From NCBI GenBank assembly GCA_051294375.1, contig CM119263.1, positions 4,584,209 to 4,648,208 on the forward strand: a stretch of 64,000 nt of DNA. The letters run 5' to 3'. The position numbers and the translations under genes are program-made. How positions within the stretch are numbered: position 1 is the stretch's first letter; the number at the start of each line of letters is the position of its first letter. The notes under the pieces were generated by a model. That model worked only from the letters and a program-made list of their open reading frames with translations, made no database searches and was not told where the DNA came from. This document shows, in pieces, positions 50,857 to 61,153 of the stretch. This DNA comes from Paraspadella gotoi (Eukaryota; Chaetognatha).

Positions 50857-51564
50857 TCACTCGCTCGCTTCTAAAAAAAACCCCACCTATAAAAAAATTT
50901 ATTTTATTTCTTGTTTTTCATCAAAATTCTTCTTTTTGATCTCAATTTCTTTCTTCATTTTCCAAACTTGAAAATTGTGAAACTTAAAAGTTTAAAAAAT
51001 TAAAAGAAATACGAGTTAAACATAACAAACAATGTCCTGAGAAAGTTAGGAGATGCCTTTAATAGAGCATCTCTTCGTAACGTTGTATCCTGAGGGTTCC
51101 TCACCTGGTAAGTGAGAGTGACCGACTTTCCTCTTTCACTTTTTACGATTTTGTGAATGTGACTGTGATCTCGTGAGACGGATCGCTTTCTCTTTTTTTC
51201 ATTTCACGGTTTAGGTTTCGTCGAATTTTTGTTTGCGTTCAAATGACAATGGCGAAGAATGTTTTGAAGCGAATAGATAAAATTATATCCTATCTGTAAA
51301 TCAACTCTTTACCATTTTTAAAAAAATATTCTTGATCTATTCTCATTTATGAATATTTCAAATGTCATTTCTACTCTTTTTCTTCAACGCAAATCTTAAT
51401 GTCAAGTCAGTATCGTGACGCAATTCTCTTTTGTCTTCTTTGTCAAGTCAAATCTGTCATCTCTTTTTGTTATCTCCTTCGTCATTTCCCCGGTCAAATC
51501 TATCATCTTTTCTTTTTTGTTAATTTCTTGGTCATTCCAATCCCAATTCTCAATTTTATTTCAG
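50480..51564. other. Upstream region of gene A
   Basis: CT array at about 50767-50852. Candidate donors (AAACG|GTGAGT near 50180, CACCTG|GTAAGT near 51110) could belong to untranslated first exons of gene A. The segment ends at TTTATTTCAG before 51565. Confidence 0.45.
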
Positions 51565-51613
51565 TTCGATTCCAATGGACCAAAATTGACGGGGTCATGA
51601 GTTCGATCCCCAA

Positions 51614-51650
<37 letters not shown>

Positions 51651-51912
51651 GCGACGGTGACAACGACGACGACCAACGGCGACACTTCCGTCATCTACGA
51701 ATACGAATACGACGTCAACCATCTGCCGCCAGATCTTCTGCACAAATTGCGGCGAGAGCATCCGGAGGCGGAGTTTAGCATCTTGGAGGACGTTGCTGAA
51801 GAGGACGAGGAGGAGGAGGAGGAGGAGGAGGAGGAGGAGGAGGGAGCGTTGGCGGTGGTTGAATCCCCCACGATCGATGAAATCGCGGAACTGAGATCGA
51901 AACTCCAAGAAA
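51565..51912 (+). CDS. Gene A exon 1 (ATG at 51597)
   Basis: The acceptor TTATTTCAG precedes 51565 and the donor GAAA|GTAAGT follows 51912. The frame is open to the acceptor, so coding could start further upstream. I chose the ATG at 51597 (MSSIPNS, then a Ser run from TCG repeats). It contains YEYEYDVNHLPPDLLHKL and an Asp/Glu run, and ends ELRSKLQES (the last residue split). Confidence 0.75.
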
Positions 51913-54900
51913 GTAAGTCTCTTTTTCTTTCTCCAGCTTCGATCTTCAACTTACCAATTTTAGTTATCGACAAGAATATTTTTGTATTTCGTTAATCTTC
52001 AATGATTACGATTTTGTTAACTTTAATAACGAGTCTCTCCTATCATAACTCAACATTTGTTATCATTTGGTTTCAAAAAGCTGCACTATTACTAATAGCT
52101 GAATTTACGTTTCAAAACTAATCCTCGTTGCATATTTTTCGATTCAAGCACTCGGGATAAGGTTATCCAGTAAGTATGACGATGATGAAGTAAGAAGTTT
52201 AACCTTACATTAGCTTAATTAAACAATAGCTTCGAACGGGATACTTTTTTGGACTGAAGGCCCTATTTGGTCTTTCAATTAAGTGAATCAATCATCAATT
52301 TATTACCGTGCAAAATTTAGACAACCAAAAATTTTTGGGAGATGGTTCTAGAAAGTTTATAAGGTGCGTCGATTATAATAAATAATAGAATATAAATTAT
52401 AATTTCTAAAATAGAAAACGGAGCACGACGTAACGTAACGTAACGTAAGAATTAAAACTAAAAGCTTTTCACGTTTATAACAAATTCGCTTTTGCGCTCC
52501 TCACCCCGTTTAGCGAAATCTTGGGATGACGACGGGAAAGAAAAGACGAACTTACCTTTATTTTTCCTCCCACACACACAAATAGGCGCCCTCACCGACG
52601 GCGTCGCTCACACAGAACTCGAGTCCAGCTTCGAGGCCACGCCCACCGGGATAGTGGCGGCGCTGCGATCGAAACTTGTGGCGTCAAAGGAGACGAAAGA
52701 CGCGGACGACGACGGGCGACGATCGTGGACCTACGAAGGGACGTCGACGATGACGGAGACGTTTTCGTCGATCACGACGACGCGGGTCGTGCCGAGATCA
52801 CAGGTGAGAGGGTAAGGAGGGTGAACGCCTCCTGAAGGGTAAGTTAGGGTCGGAAGAGCGTGGCGGGGGAGGGCTAAGGGTAAGATCCACGAGGCTAAGA
52901 GCCAGTGGGGTGGCGATGGTAAGTGTAATGGGTGTCATAGTGTGAATTAAGGGGCAAGGTGAGGTTGAATAGAATATGGCCGCCGTGAAGGTTTGGGATA
53001 GTCTCTGGCGAGGGTATGGTCGTGATAGATGTGGTAAGTCGCGAGAAGATGAGGGATGACGAATTAGACGGTGAGGGAAGAGAATAATAAAAGTAAGGAG
53101 AGAGGAAAGAAAATTGAGGAGGTGAGGAATTGGGCCAAATCAAAGGAAACATAATCATGGCGGAGATACGAAAAAGCTGTCAAAGAAACGGCTTTGCAAA
53201 ATGAAACAACAATACTATGAAACAGTAATGAAACAATAAAAATAATAATTTACAACAAACTTGATTTCCAGGTTTTCGATGATCTTGATGGTGAAGACAA
53301 ACCGACGGAGAAACCGATTGTTGAAATGCCTGAGTCGGAGGAGGACGACGACGACGAAGAAGAAGAAGAAGATGAGGAAGACGACGAAGAAGAAGAAGAT
53401 GAGGAAGACGACGAAGACGACGACCCTTCCCCCGTCAAACCTGAAAACGATGAAACCGAAGAGGCGCCCGCTCCAATTTCGCGCCCGCGTTCTCTCGTCA
53501 ACATCGTCGTCCCTGAAAAAGTTTTCGGAGTTGACGACAGCGACGACGATCAAGACAAATCTGATGACATTGATCCTAGCAAAAATACTAAAGCATTAGA
53601 AAATAGCATTGACAATAAAGACTCTTCGGATCCTGGAGACGACGAGGAAGATGATGAAAGTAATGATGATACAACAACTCATATCATCACGCCAGAAGTC
53701 GGCACGAAAGTCGAAACATCTTCCGATAAAACCGAAGACAACCCCGCCCCAATTTCGCGCCCCAGATCCCTCGTCAACATTGTCCTGCCCGAAAACCTAT
53801 TCGGCGTCGAAGAAGACGACAAAGTGCTCGAAAATGGCATCGACGACGATGCAGATGACGAAGACGACGACGATGAAGACGAAGTGGAGAACGAAGTGGA
53901 GATGGATGATAAACTGGAGAAGATGAGAGCAGAAATGGAAGCGATCGTCGATAAAGTCAAATTAGAGGACAACGACGACGACGATGACGAAGTCGTTCTG
54001 CGCAAACCACGCCCCATTCCGATTACCAAGGACGAAGAAGACGAGGAAGACGACGACGACGACGACGACGAAGAAGAAGACGATGAAGAGGCGAATACGG
54101 CGGAAAATTCACAAAGCGAAGACGAAGTTGAAATTAATTCGCCGAGGATTATGCCGAAGAGAGAATCAATGATCGCGGATCTGCCCATCATCGGTTCCAT
54201 CGATGAGGAGGACGAGGACGACGAGGACGAGGAGGAGGAAGACGACGATGACGAGGACGAGGAGGAAGACGAAGACGATTCGACGACCGGGTTGAAGAGG
54301 ACAAAGTCCGTCGTGTCCATCGTCGTTCCAGAAGAAGTTTACGGAGACGAGGAAATTGTTGAGGACGAAGAGAAGGAAGAGGGAGAGAGGGAGGAGGGAG
54401 AGAAGGTGGGGAAGACGTTGGAGGAAAGACTGGTTGCGTTGAAGGCGACGCCGGCTGAGGGTAAGAAAGAGGAGGAAGAGGAGGAGGAGGAGGATGAGGC
54501 GCCGACGACCGAATTGAAGCGAACCAAATCCGTTGTCTCTATCGTCGTGCCTGTAGAAGTCTTTGGGGAGGAAGAGCTTGAGGAGGAAGAGGAGGAGGAG
54601 GAAGAAAAACGCCCCGTCGATGAGGTGGCGGGGGCTGCGGCGGCGGCGGCAGCGGCAGCGGCAGCGGCAGCGGCGGCGGCGGGAAATCGCGTCCCTTCGT
54701 TGGAAGAAGAGGAAAACGACGATTTGAGAAAAGTTTTAGGAAAAAAAAAATCGCCGGAAATGACGTCGACGCCGAAATCGACGCCGAGAAAATTGCCGGA
54801 GTCGCCGGGAGAAGCGCCGATCGAAGCGTCGTCTACGAAAGCGGCGCCGGACCCGCCCACTTCGACACCGGCGGCGTCATCGTCGACGCCCGTGGAGCGA

Positions 54901-57900
54901 AAACCGTCGAAGAAAAAGAAAAAACGCGATTCTTTACCGAGACAAAATTCCAACGCGTCCAATTCCGAAATCGTTTACGCCGACGTAGAGATAGCGGCGC
55001 CCTCCACGTCTTCCTTCAAACCCCCGCCGTCGGACGGCGTCATCTACGAACCGGTGGTGCCACCGGGCGGAGTCGTTGGTCCCGAGGATGGAATCGCACC
55101 GGCGCCGGAGGAGTCGCCCGTCAAACCGGCGCGCCTGGCGCGACCGGATGAGTCGAAGACGACTGAGACGACGCCGGGAGAGACGACGCCGTGGCGTCGT
55201 GTTCCCGGCGTCAGATCCAGAAAATCCTCTAAGTCAAAAACGCCGTCGACGGAGGAAGATGCGCCGGCGGCGTCTGCGGCGGACACGCCCATCCGTGGGA
55301 CGACGACGCCGGTCGAAGAGATGGCGCCATCTTTGCCCGCGAAGAAGAATCGAAAACCGAAGGTGACAGGGAGAGAGAAAGGACAGAGGTTGTTGGTCAG
55401 TCTGTATTACCGTCTGTACGTCTGTCTGTCTGTTTTTCTGTCTGTTAGTGTGTTGACTATTATTAGCAATTTGTTTTTAAAATTTTTTAAATCAAACAGG
55501 TTTAATTATTAAAAGATTAAACGATTTAGTAGTTGATAATAAACTATAGTACTAATTCTATATATCTGTCAAGATCTATACTTGTGGATAAGGCGCTAAG
55601 TGGGCTGAAGATGACTATCCGTAACTTCTATAACCCCTTTAGTAGCCATGGAACGGGTCCTGGGCTTGGAACCAGGCTTGAGGGTTGCCACGCCCCCAAG
55701 GCGGCTTACGGCCGTCCTTACGCTTCCACAGGGTAGGTACCGGGTTGGGATTGAACCCGGTACCTAGTGGTCATGAGCTGATGGCTTTACTCAATGAGCC
55801 ACCGGGTCAGGACTGAAGGTGTCATGCTTATAGGCGGGGTGAACCTAGGCAATGCCCGACTACATGCCCCCAAGATTGTAACCCACCCTGCACTGCTTCC
55901 AGTGGAGGGAGGGGAGCAATCTTCAGCACGTCCATGGGCCTGGAATCAGAAGGTTGGAATACGCTCGACAGGATGGGCTCACCAGTGTGGATAAGGCGCT
56001 AAGTGGGCTGAAGATGACTATCCGTAACTTCTATAACCCCCTTTAGTAGCCATGGAACGGGTCCTGGGCTTGGAACCAGGCTTGAGGGGTTGCCACGCCC
56101 CAAGGCGGCTTACGGCCGTCCTCACGCTTCCCACTGGGTAGGTACCGGGTTGGGATTGAACCCGGTACCTAGTGGTCATGAGCTGATGGCCTTACTCAAT
56201 GAGCCACCGGGTCAGGACTGAAGGTGTCATGCTTATAGGCGGGGGAACCTAGGCAATGCCCGACTACATACTTGAATTTTAAATTTTGATAATTTACTTT
56301 TTCATTTTGTGATTTTCTGCTCGGATTGCTTTCAGCTTTTCTACAGTCTAATAGTGTCAAAATAATGTACATATTTTTGATAACTTTTCTACCTGTTTTG
56401 TTCCCTACTCTTCTATCGCCTCAACTTTGAAACGTAAACGCGAATTTTCGTTTTCTCAGGAAAAAAAGCGCCGGTCCAGCAAGAGCGCCGGGGACGCCGA
56501 CGAAGAAAACGCCGGCGACGTAGACGAGACTGAAGTCAAAATCCCTCTGGACGAAGAGCAGATGTTGGCGAGGAAGAAGAGAGAAGAGAAGGAGAAGAAG
56601 AAGAAGAAGAAGAAGATGGAGGACGAAGACGAGGAAGATGATTTGATTCTTCCTCCAGATTTGACGGGAGATTTCGTCAACGACTCTCGTCGACCGTTGA
56701 GGGCGTCGACGCCTGATGGAGTGGAAGAGGGTGAGAGGGAGAGGGGAGAGGGGGAGGGAGTGGGAGAGAGAGCGAGTGGGAGAGGGGGGAAGGAAGAAAA
56801 AATAAGTAATTGACATAGTTGAAAAAATATCACTACTTTGATAGGGAAGCAAAAAAGCAAGACAGTGAGATAGTCTTGAATAAAAGTTTACGAGGGCCTG
56901 CTGCGGTATGTTTTTATTTCGTCAAAGAGATGAAGGCCATAACCAGGGCCAAGGTAGCTTATTTTTTTAATGATTTCTTATTTTTTGTACCAATTTCATA
57001 AAGGGGGAGACGAGAAATAAGGATAGTTGAAAAAAATACAAGAGAGGAATCTAGAGTTACCTGTGGGATGAATGAGTTTTTGATCCGGCGGAATGCTAAA
57101 TAGAAATCATCGGTAAACAAAAAACTAAGTTCTTTAATTTAAAAAAATCTAACATTAACATTAACATTTAACATTAATTAAAAGAAAAAAATGCTGCCAA
57201 AAAAAAAACAAAGAAAGATCAGCGATGCTTCTTTTCGCTTTTTTTTCGTTGGTGAAATCTTTTGGGTGTCAAAACAAAATTCGAAAAACTAAAATCACAT
57301 TTTCTTCGACTCTCGAAATTCAAGGTTCGACTTTGGGTCCGATGTTCTGACTAAATACGTTCATTTGTTTAATTTCGTGACCAACGGCTCATTTGCATAG
57401 TAGAAATATTTTGTTTTGATAAGCCCGTTTGACAAAATAAAAACTTAAAAAAGAAAAAAAATGTATAAAATATTTTTTTTGATTAAAAATCTCTTGGTAA
57501 AGATTTCAACTTTTCCTCGTCTACAAAATTTGGTTTTAAAATCAACAATTTCAACTGAGAAACATTCTAGTATTGTTATCAATAACTAAGTTGGTCAACC
57601 GAGCGTTCTTATTTCGGGCACATGTAAAAAATTTTCATCCGAAATTGTCCTAGTTATCGCTTCTCGGCCTTTTGGCTAAGATCAAAGTGTAGTATCTGTT
57701 CTTATCAGCTTAATATCTGATACGGTCCGCACTGCGGGCCCAGAATATTAAACTGATTTTTGAGCATCGGAGGAGCGCTCAGTGCTTGCACGGCCTCCTC
57801 CACGGGTCAGCCCGGTATTGCAGTACCTCCGGGATTGGCCCATCACCCTTTGGGTGAATATTTTCAATAGAAATAATTAATGTAAAACTACTCGTATTTC

Positions 57901-58477
57901 AAGTCAATGGAATGATTAGTTTTATTATTGCACCTTTCCTATTCAATAAAAGGAACCACTTCCATTTGCAATCTTGCAATCCCCATCTCTCCCCCCCCTC
58001 TCCTCTAGGCATCCCCACAACACCCAAATCGCCCATGAGCAACGACGACGACTCTGGAGGAACTTCGCTTCTGGAGCCATCGTCGTTGATGTCGCCGCCG
58101 TTCTTCACTCAAACCTCATTGGTGGACACCGTGTTGGAGGAACACGACGAAGGAGGGACCATCAACAGATCATTGTGAGTTCTTTGCTGGTTACTGTTGG
58201 TCGTTGCCATTGCTCGTTGCTGTTGATTGCTGACGATTTTTAAAAAATATATATATTACAACTGAGAGATTAATTCCTGTCAAAAATGTCAACATTGTGA
58301 AACTTGACTCCATCAGACGAAACTCGATCATCCGTGATGATTTAGTGACTCACCTCATTCTTCAATCCGTCGACAAACTCATCTTCGTCGTGGGCAACGT
58401 AAACAAGTGAGTCGTCAAAGTTTCCTGACTTACTTTTCAGTTTTAAAAAAAAACTAGTATTTACGAACTCAACATTA

Positions 58478-58518
<41 letters not shown>

Positions 58519-59778
58519 TCTCTCTTTCTCTCTCCCTCTCCATCCCTCTCCTACTCACAGATGCAGCAACCAATGCCTCGCCATCCAAGACACCATCACT
58601 CTCTTGGAGCCTCTTTTAAGCGAATTAGAGGTGCAATGGAAAAAATTGTCGAGACGGCGAAGGCGACACCTGGACCTCTACCTCTCCTGCATCTATCAGG
58701 TTGGGCTAGTTTGGTCTAGGATAAGTTTTAGCTGGGTTGGTTGGTCCAGGGTAAATTTAAGCTGGGCTAGGTTGCTCTAAAATATGTTTGGGCTGAGCTA
58801 TGTTGGTCTTGGATAAGTTTGCGATGGGCTAAGGTGGACTAGGATAAGTTTGAGCTAGAATAGGGTGGTCTAGGATAAGTCTAAGCTGAGCTAGGTTAGT
58901 CTAGAATAAGTTTGGGCTGGGATGGGTTTTTCTAATATAATTTTGGGCTCGGCTGGGTTGCTCATTCTTTTTTTTTTCTTTTCGGCTGGTGATAGTTTTT
59001 TTTATATGCACAAGAATCGTCGGTATTCTATTTTTAAATTTAAAATTAAACATTTATTATACAAAAAGCTAATCATTCAATTGATTCTTTAATTTTCCCA
59101 GTGGTTGGACTACGTGGAACAAATCATAATCAAATGCTCCGCCGAAATTCCCAACTACAAAGTTTTCCATCATCTCCTTCGAGCGGTCAAGGGTGTCGGG
59201 TTCAGGTCGGCGAAATATTGACTCTGAAGAAACAGTAATAATTGTTATATGGTAGTGACAGAACCATTTAATATAAGCAGTCCCTGAGCTTCGGATCAGG
59301 CTGTAACACCACATACAGGCGGGTTTTAGTCCACCATAATTCTTAATACATACATTAAATAAACTACGTCATCTTTTTAAAAAAAAAGTTTTTGAACTAA
59401 TTTTTTTATATCTTTAAATTAAGAAAAAATTAGTGGACGCGAATCTGAAGATTCGATCCGCGGAACAACATCTGGTGACGGCGATGATCACGTGCAACCT
59501 TCAGGTGATTGAGTCATATCGTGTCATGTCATTGTCATGTGATATGATGTCATGAATTTCTTTAATTTATTTGCATGTTTCGCTTGTCAGAAAACCGATC
59601 GGTAATTATGTCTCTCTCCCCTTAAGGTATCCGCGAAAAGTCGGAGTTTAGCCTTCGAAGACGTTCGCAGTCTCCTTGACAACGAAGGGAAGATTGTCAA
59701 CAAACAACTTCATCGAACGGCGCAGGTAAGAGGCGCTAAGGGTCATTCACTCCCTCTCTGTCGTTTTTCCTCGAGTTA

Positions 59779-59851
<73 letters not shown>

Positions 59852-60913
59852 GGATCTGTACGAAAAACAACTGAAGATGGAGAGAAAGATCGTGGAGAAA
59901 CTCTCGAAGAAAGAGAAGAAGCACAGGGCGGCTGTCAATAGAGAGGAAGGAGAGGAAACAGTTTCCGAAGAGGTTTTGATTGAATGATTGATTGATTTCA
60001 TTTGGTTGATGATTTGGATTTGAATGATTGATTGATTTCATTCGGTTGATGATTTGGATTTGAATGATTGATTGATTTCGTTTATTTTATTGATGGATAG
60101 ATTGATTTAAGACTAGTCATTGAATGTTTTATCCATAGTTAAAAGTGTGATTGGCTGATTGAGTAACTGACTGATTGATTAATTAATTGAAGGTTCCGGA
60201 ACGAGTGGGCGACTTGATGGTGGACACATCTCCGAAACAAGAGCTCGGGACAATCGCTGAGGAAGAACCAGACGAAAACGAAAACGTGGAAACGGTAAAT
60301 AAAATGGAATTCAAATTTAATTCAATTCTACGTTAATATTAATGTTTACTTACTGAATTAAAGAAAGAATGATAATACTTTTTAATAATTCGTATAATAA
60401 GAATAAAAAAACATTTTAAGAAAAACGATAGTAAGACATGAGAAAAAATCCAAACTGCTACAATCGGTAAATGTTTCTCACGAGATTTCTCACGATGATC
60501 TTCCACCGCAACGAAACGGGACGATCAAAATGGCGGACAAATGATCATCGACTCAGCGACCTCCACGGGTTTAAAACAAAATGACATCAAAATTCCAAAA
60601 CTTCAACATTAAATCTATTTTGTAGAAGTTTCGTCTTTCCCATCCTTTGTTTCCCCCCCCTCCCCCCGTTTCATCTCCAATGTAAAAAAAGTGCAGCATG
60701 TAGTGGAATATTTCGTTGTTTCCTTTTGAGACTTTGTTTATTTTAAGTTCGTTTGTACATTTTTGTTTTTCAATTCGCGATCATTAATTCTTCCAAACGA
60801 GAATCAAATTCAATACGGCGACTGTTAAAAAAAAGTTATTCTCCTTCCCCCCTACTACGATTAAATTTGGAAAATTAAAATGTTTTTTTTTTAATTTCTT
60901 GCAGTTGAAATGA
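51597..60913 (+). CDS. Gene A: large acidic protein with unrecognised C-terminal domain, 13 coding exons
   Basis: The exons below join in matching phases and give about 1,268 residues if one A is restored in exon 9. Residues 1-875 are mostly disordered: Ser run, Asp/Glu runs, a poly-Ala tract and four copies of a motif of form R-x-[RK]-S-[LV]-V-[NS]-I-V-[VL]-P-x-x-[VL]-[FY]-G at residues 249-264, 341-356, 521-536 and 595-610. Residues 876-950 are Lys/Glu-rich and probably coiled. Residues 1022-1266 form a helical, folded-looking domain with NQCLAIQDT, LSRRRRRHLD, WLDYVEQ and a Lys/Glu-rich coiled segment (YEKQLKMERKIVEKLSKKEK). The domain is shared with gene B. No signal peptide or membrane segment; the RRRRR could be a nuclear signal. 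I do not recognise the family. Confidence 0.85.
51913..52585 (+). other. Gene A intron 1
   Basis: AT-rich with an ACGTA tandem at about 52429-52447. Ends with CACACACACAAATAG. Confidence 0.75.
52586..52803 (+). CDS. Gene A exon 2
   Basis: 218 bp, starting in phase 1 and ending in phase 0 at TCACAG|GTGAGA. Reads ALTDGVAHTELESSFEATP, then VAALRSKLVASKETKDADDD, repeating the LRSKL word of exon 1. Confidence 0.85.
52804..53271 (+). other. Gene A intron 2
   Basis: Purine-rich sequence without other features. Ends in TTGATTTCCAG. Confidence 0.75.
53272..55362 (+). CDS. Gene A exon 3 (acidic region with four repeat motifs)
   Basis: 2,091 bp, 697 codons, phase 0 at both ends. Asp/Glu-rich blocks alternate with the four basic-hydrophobic motifs. 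A poly-Ala run lies at about 54633-54682, followed by a Pro/Ser/Thr-rich section (STPKSTPRKLPESPG; VERKPSKKKKKRDSLPRQ). The donor is AAACCGAAG|GTGACA. GAC/GAG repeats make many false open frames on both strands here. Confidence 0.88.
55363..56459 (+). other. Gene A intron 3, SINE-bearing
   Basis: Starts with TCTG-rich sequence (about 55395-55450), then carries the tandem SINE at 55578-56274, and ends GTTTTCTCAG. Confidence 0.8.
55578..56274 (-). mobile_element. Composite tRNA-derived SINE, tandem, with target duplication
   Basis: A unit of about 284 bp occurs at 55585-55868 and again at 55987-56267, nearly identical, with about 118 bp of other sequence between. On the minus strand each unit has TGGCTCATTGAGTA (like an A box) and, about 35 bases on, GGTTCAATCCC (a good B box) inside the stem GGTACCGGGTT/AACCCGGTACC. 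ATACTTG stands at both outer edges (55578-55584 and 56268-56274), fitting a single insertion of the whole composite. Confidence 0.7.
56460..56730 (+). CDS. Gene A exon 4
   Basis: 271 bp, phase 0 in and phase 1 out (GAGG|GTGAGA). Reads EKKRRSSKSAGDADEEN, then LDEEQMLARKKREEKEKKKK (a charged coil), then DLILPPDLTGDFVNDSRRPL. Confidence 0.88.
56731..57655 (+). other. Gene A intron 4, part before U2
   Basis: AT-rich. The proximal sequence element of the U2 gene is expected about 50-60 bp before 57656, but I cannot name it with certainty. Confidence 0.6.
57656..57845 (+). ncRNA. U2: U2 spliceosomal snRNA
   Basis: The 5' end ATCGCTTCTCGGCCTTTTGG followed by CTAAGATCAAAGTGTAGTAT is the universal U2 start, with the branch-site-pairing GTAGTA intact. 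Stem IIa (CTTATCAGCTTAATATCTGA), the Sm site ACTGATTTTTGA and the 3' stem CCCGGTATTGCAGTACCTCC are all present. Length is about 190 nt, as usual. No A tail follows, so it is not an obvious retrocopy. It lies in intron 4 of gene A in the same direction. The exact 3' end is estimated. Confidence 0.93.
57846..58008 (+). other. Gene A intron 4, part after U2
   Basis: Ends in a C/T tract and CCTCTAG. Confidence 0.7.
58009..58174 (+). CDS. Gene A exon 5
   Basis: 166 bp, phase 1 in, phase 2 out (TCATT|GTGAGT). Reads IPTTPKSPMSNDDDSGG, then SLVDTVLEEHDEGGTINRS. Ser/Pro- and Asp-rich linker. Confidence 0.87.
58317..58406 (+). CDS. Gene A exon 6
   Basis: 90 bp, start of the shared domain: RNSIIRDDLVTHLILQSVDK, then LIFVVGNVN. 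Same phases as the 93-bp exon of gene B at 61734. Confidence 0.87.
58482..58550. repeat. CT array serving as pyrimidine tract
   Basis: The array ends 10 bp before the acceptor at 58560. Confidence 0.9.
58561..58699 (+). CDS. Gene A exon 7
   Basis: 139 bp. Reads CSNQCLAIQDTITLLEPLLS, then LSRRRRRHLDLYLSCIYQ. 33 of 46 residues agree with gene B by my count. Donor CAG|GTTGGG. Confidence 0.88.
58700..58965. repeat. Intronic minisatellite (GGGCTAGGTTGGTCTAGGATAAG family)
   Basis: About seven degenerate units of roughly 34-38 bp rich in GCTGGG, GGTCTAG and ATAAGTTT. Confidence 0.75.
59102..59205 (+). CDS. Gene A exon 8
   Basis: 104 bp, phase 0 in, phase 2 out. Reads WLDYVEQIIIKCSAEIPNYK, then VFHHLLRAVKGVGF. 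The donor GTCGGC is weak but sits exactly where gene B has GTAAAT. Confidence 0.85.
59219..59340 (-). mobile_element. SINE-like element, internally deleted copy
   Basis: In reverse it reads TATGGTGGACTAAAA, CCCGCCTGTATGTGGTGTTA and CAGCCTGATCCGAAGCTCAG, then a tail with ACAATTATTACTG. It matches the element at 25923-26148 but lacks its middle 113 bp. It begins only about 13 bp after the exon 8 donor. Confidence 0.65.
59424..59504 (+). CDS. Gene A exon 9, one base short
   Basis: Reads KLVDANLKIRSAEQHL, then VTAMITCNLQ, matching gene B (IIDTNLKIRSAVQHLLTAMI). From the acceptor AAATTAAG the exon has 81 bp where gene B has 82, and the phase left by exon 8 requires 82. The A6 run at 59424-59429 probably should be A7. 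Confidence 0.75.
59627..59725 (+). CDS. Gene A exon 10
   Basis: 99 bp, phase 0. Reads VSAKSRSLAFEDVRSLLDNE, then GKIVNKQLHRTAQ. Gene B has the same length. Confidence 0.88.
59781..59844. repeat. (TC)n array serving as pyrimidine tract
   Basis: Pure CT running into CACACACAG, the exon 11 acceptor. Confidence 0.95.
59853..59972 (+). CDS. Gene A exon 11
   Basis: 120 bp, phase 0. Reads DLYEKQLKMERKIVEKLSKK, then EKKHRAAVNREEGEE; a charged helix. Donor GAG|GTTTTG is weak. Confidence 0.87.
59975..60110. repeat. 40-bp tandem repeat (GAATGATTGATTGATTTCATT)
   Basis: Three units of about 40 bp in the intron after exon 11. Confidence 0.85.
60193..60294 (+). CDS. Gene A exon 12
   Basis: 102 bp, phase 0. 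Reads VPERVGDLMVDTSPKQELGT, then IAEEEPDENENVET. Gene B begins the same exon with PPERVGDL. Confidence 0.85.
60295..60904 (+). other. Gene A last intron
   Basis: AT-rich; C-rich run at about 60650-60668. Ends in a T tract and TTCTTGCAG. Confidence 0.75.
60905..60913 (+). CDS. Gene A last coding exon (two codons and stop)
   Basis: TTG AAA TGA right after the acceptor. If the last intron is not removed, the frame instead runs a short way past 60294 and stops, so the end of gene A is not certain. AATAAA follows at about 60966. Confidence 0.6.
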   Translation: MK

Positions 60914-61032
60914 ATTTAAATCTAAAACTAATATAAACAAAATCGGAGGAAGAAAGTAAAAAAGAAAATAAACTAACAACCCTTAAAACAAGAACAAGAA
61001 CAGCAATTACGCCTACAACAACAACCACAAAG

Positions 61033-61153
61033 ATGGCGGATTCAGAAACTCCACAAGTGAAACTGGAAGTGAATTCAGAGACGAAGAATCGATTGATGTC
61101 AGATGACGAACCTCCGCTCCGATCTTCCACGCCTGATCACATGATTCCCAAAG
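61033..61153 (+). CDS. Gene B exon 1
   Basis: ATG in CAAAGATGG context. Reads MADSETPQVKLEVNSETKNR, then SDDEPPLRSSTPDHMIPK. Donor AAAG|GTATAA. Confidence 0.8.

Noticed and set aside
51561-54962. Minus-strand Ser-rich frames opposite gene A
   Set aside because: They are the complements of GAC/GAG codon runs of gene A, which has consistent splice sites and a paralogue on the plus strand.
55533-55994. Two short proteins in the SINE region
   Set aside because: The frames lie entirely inside the tandem tRNA-derived element and are not shared evenly between the two units.
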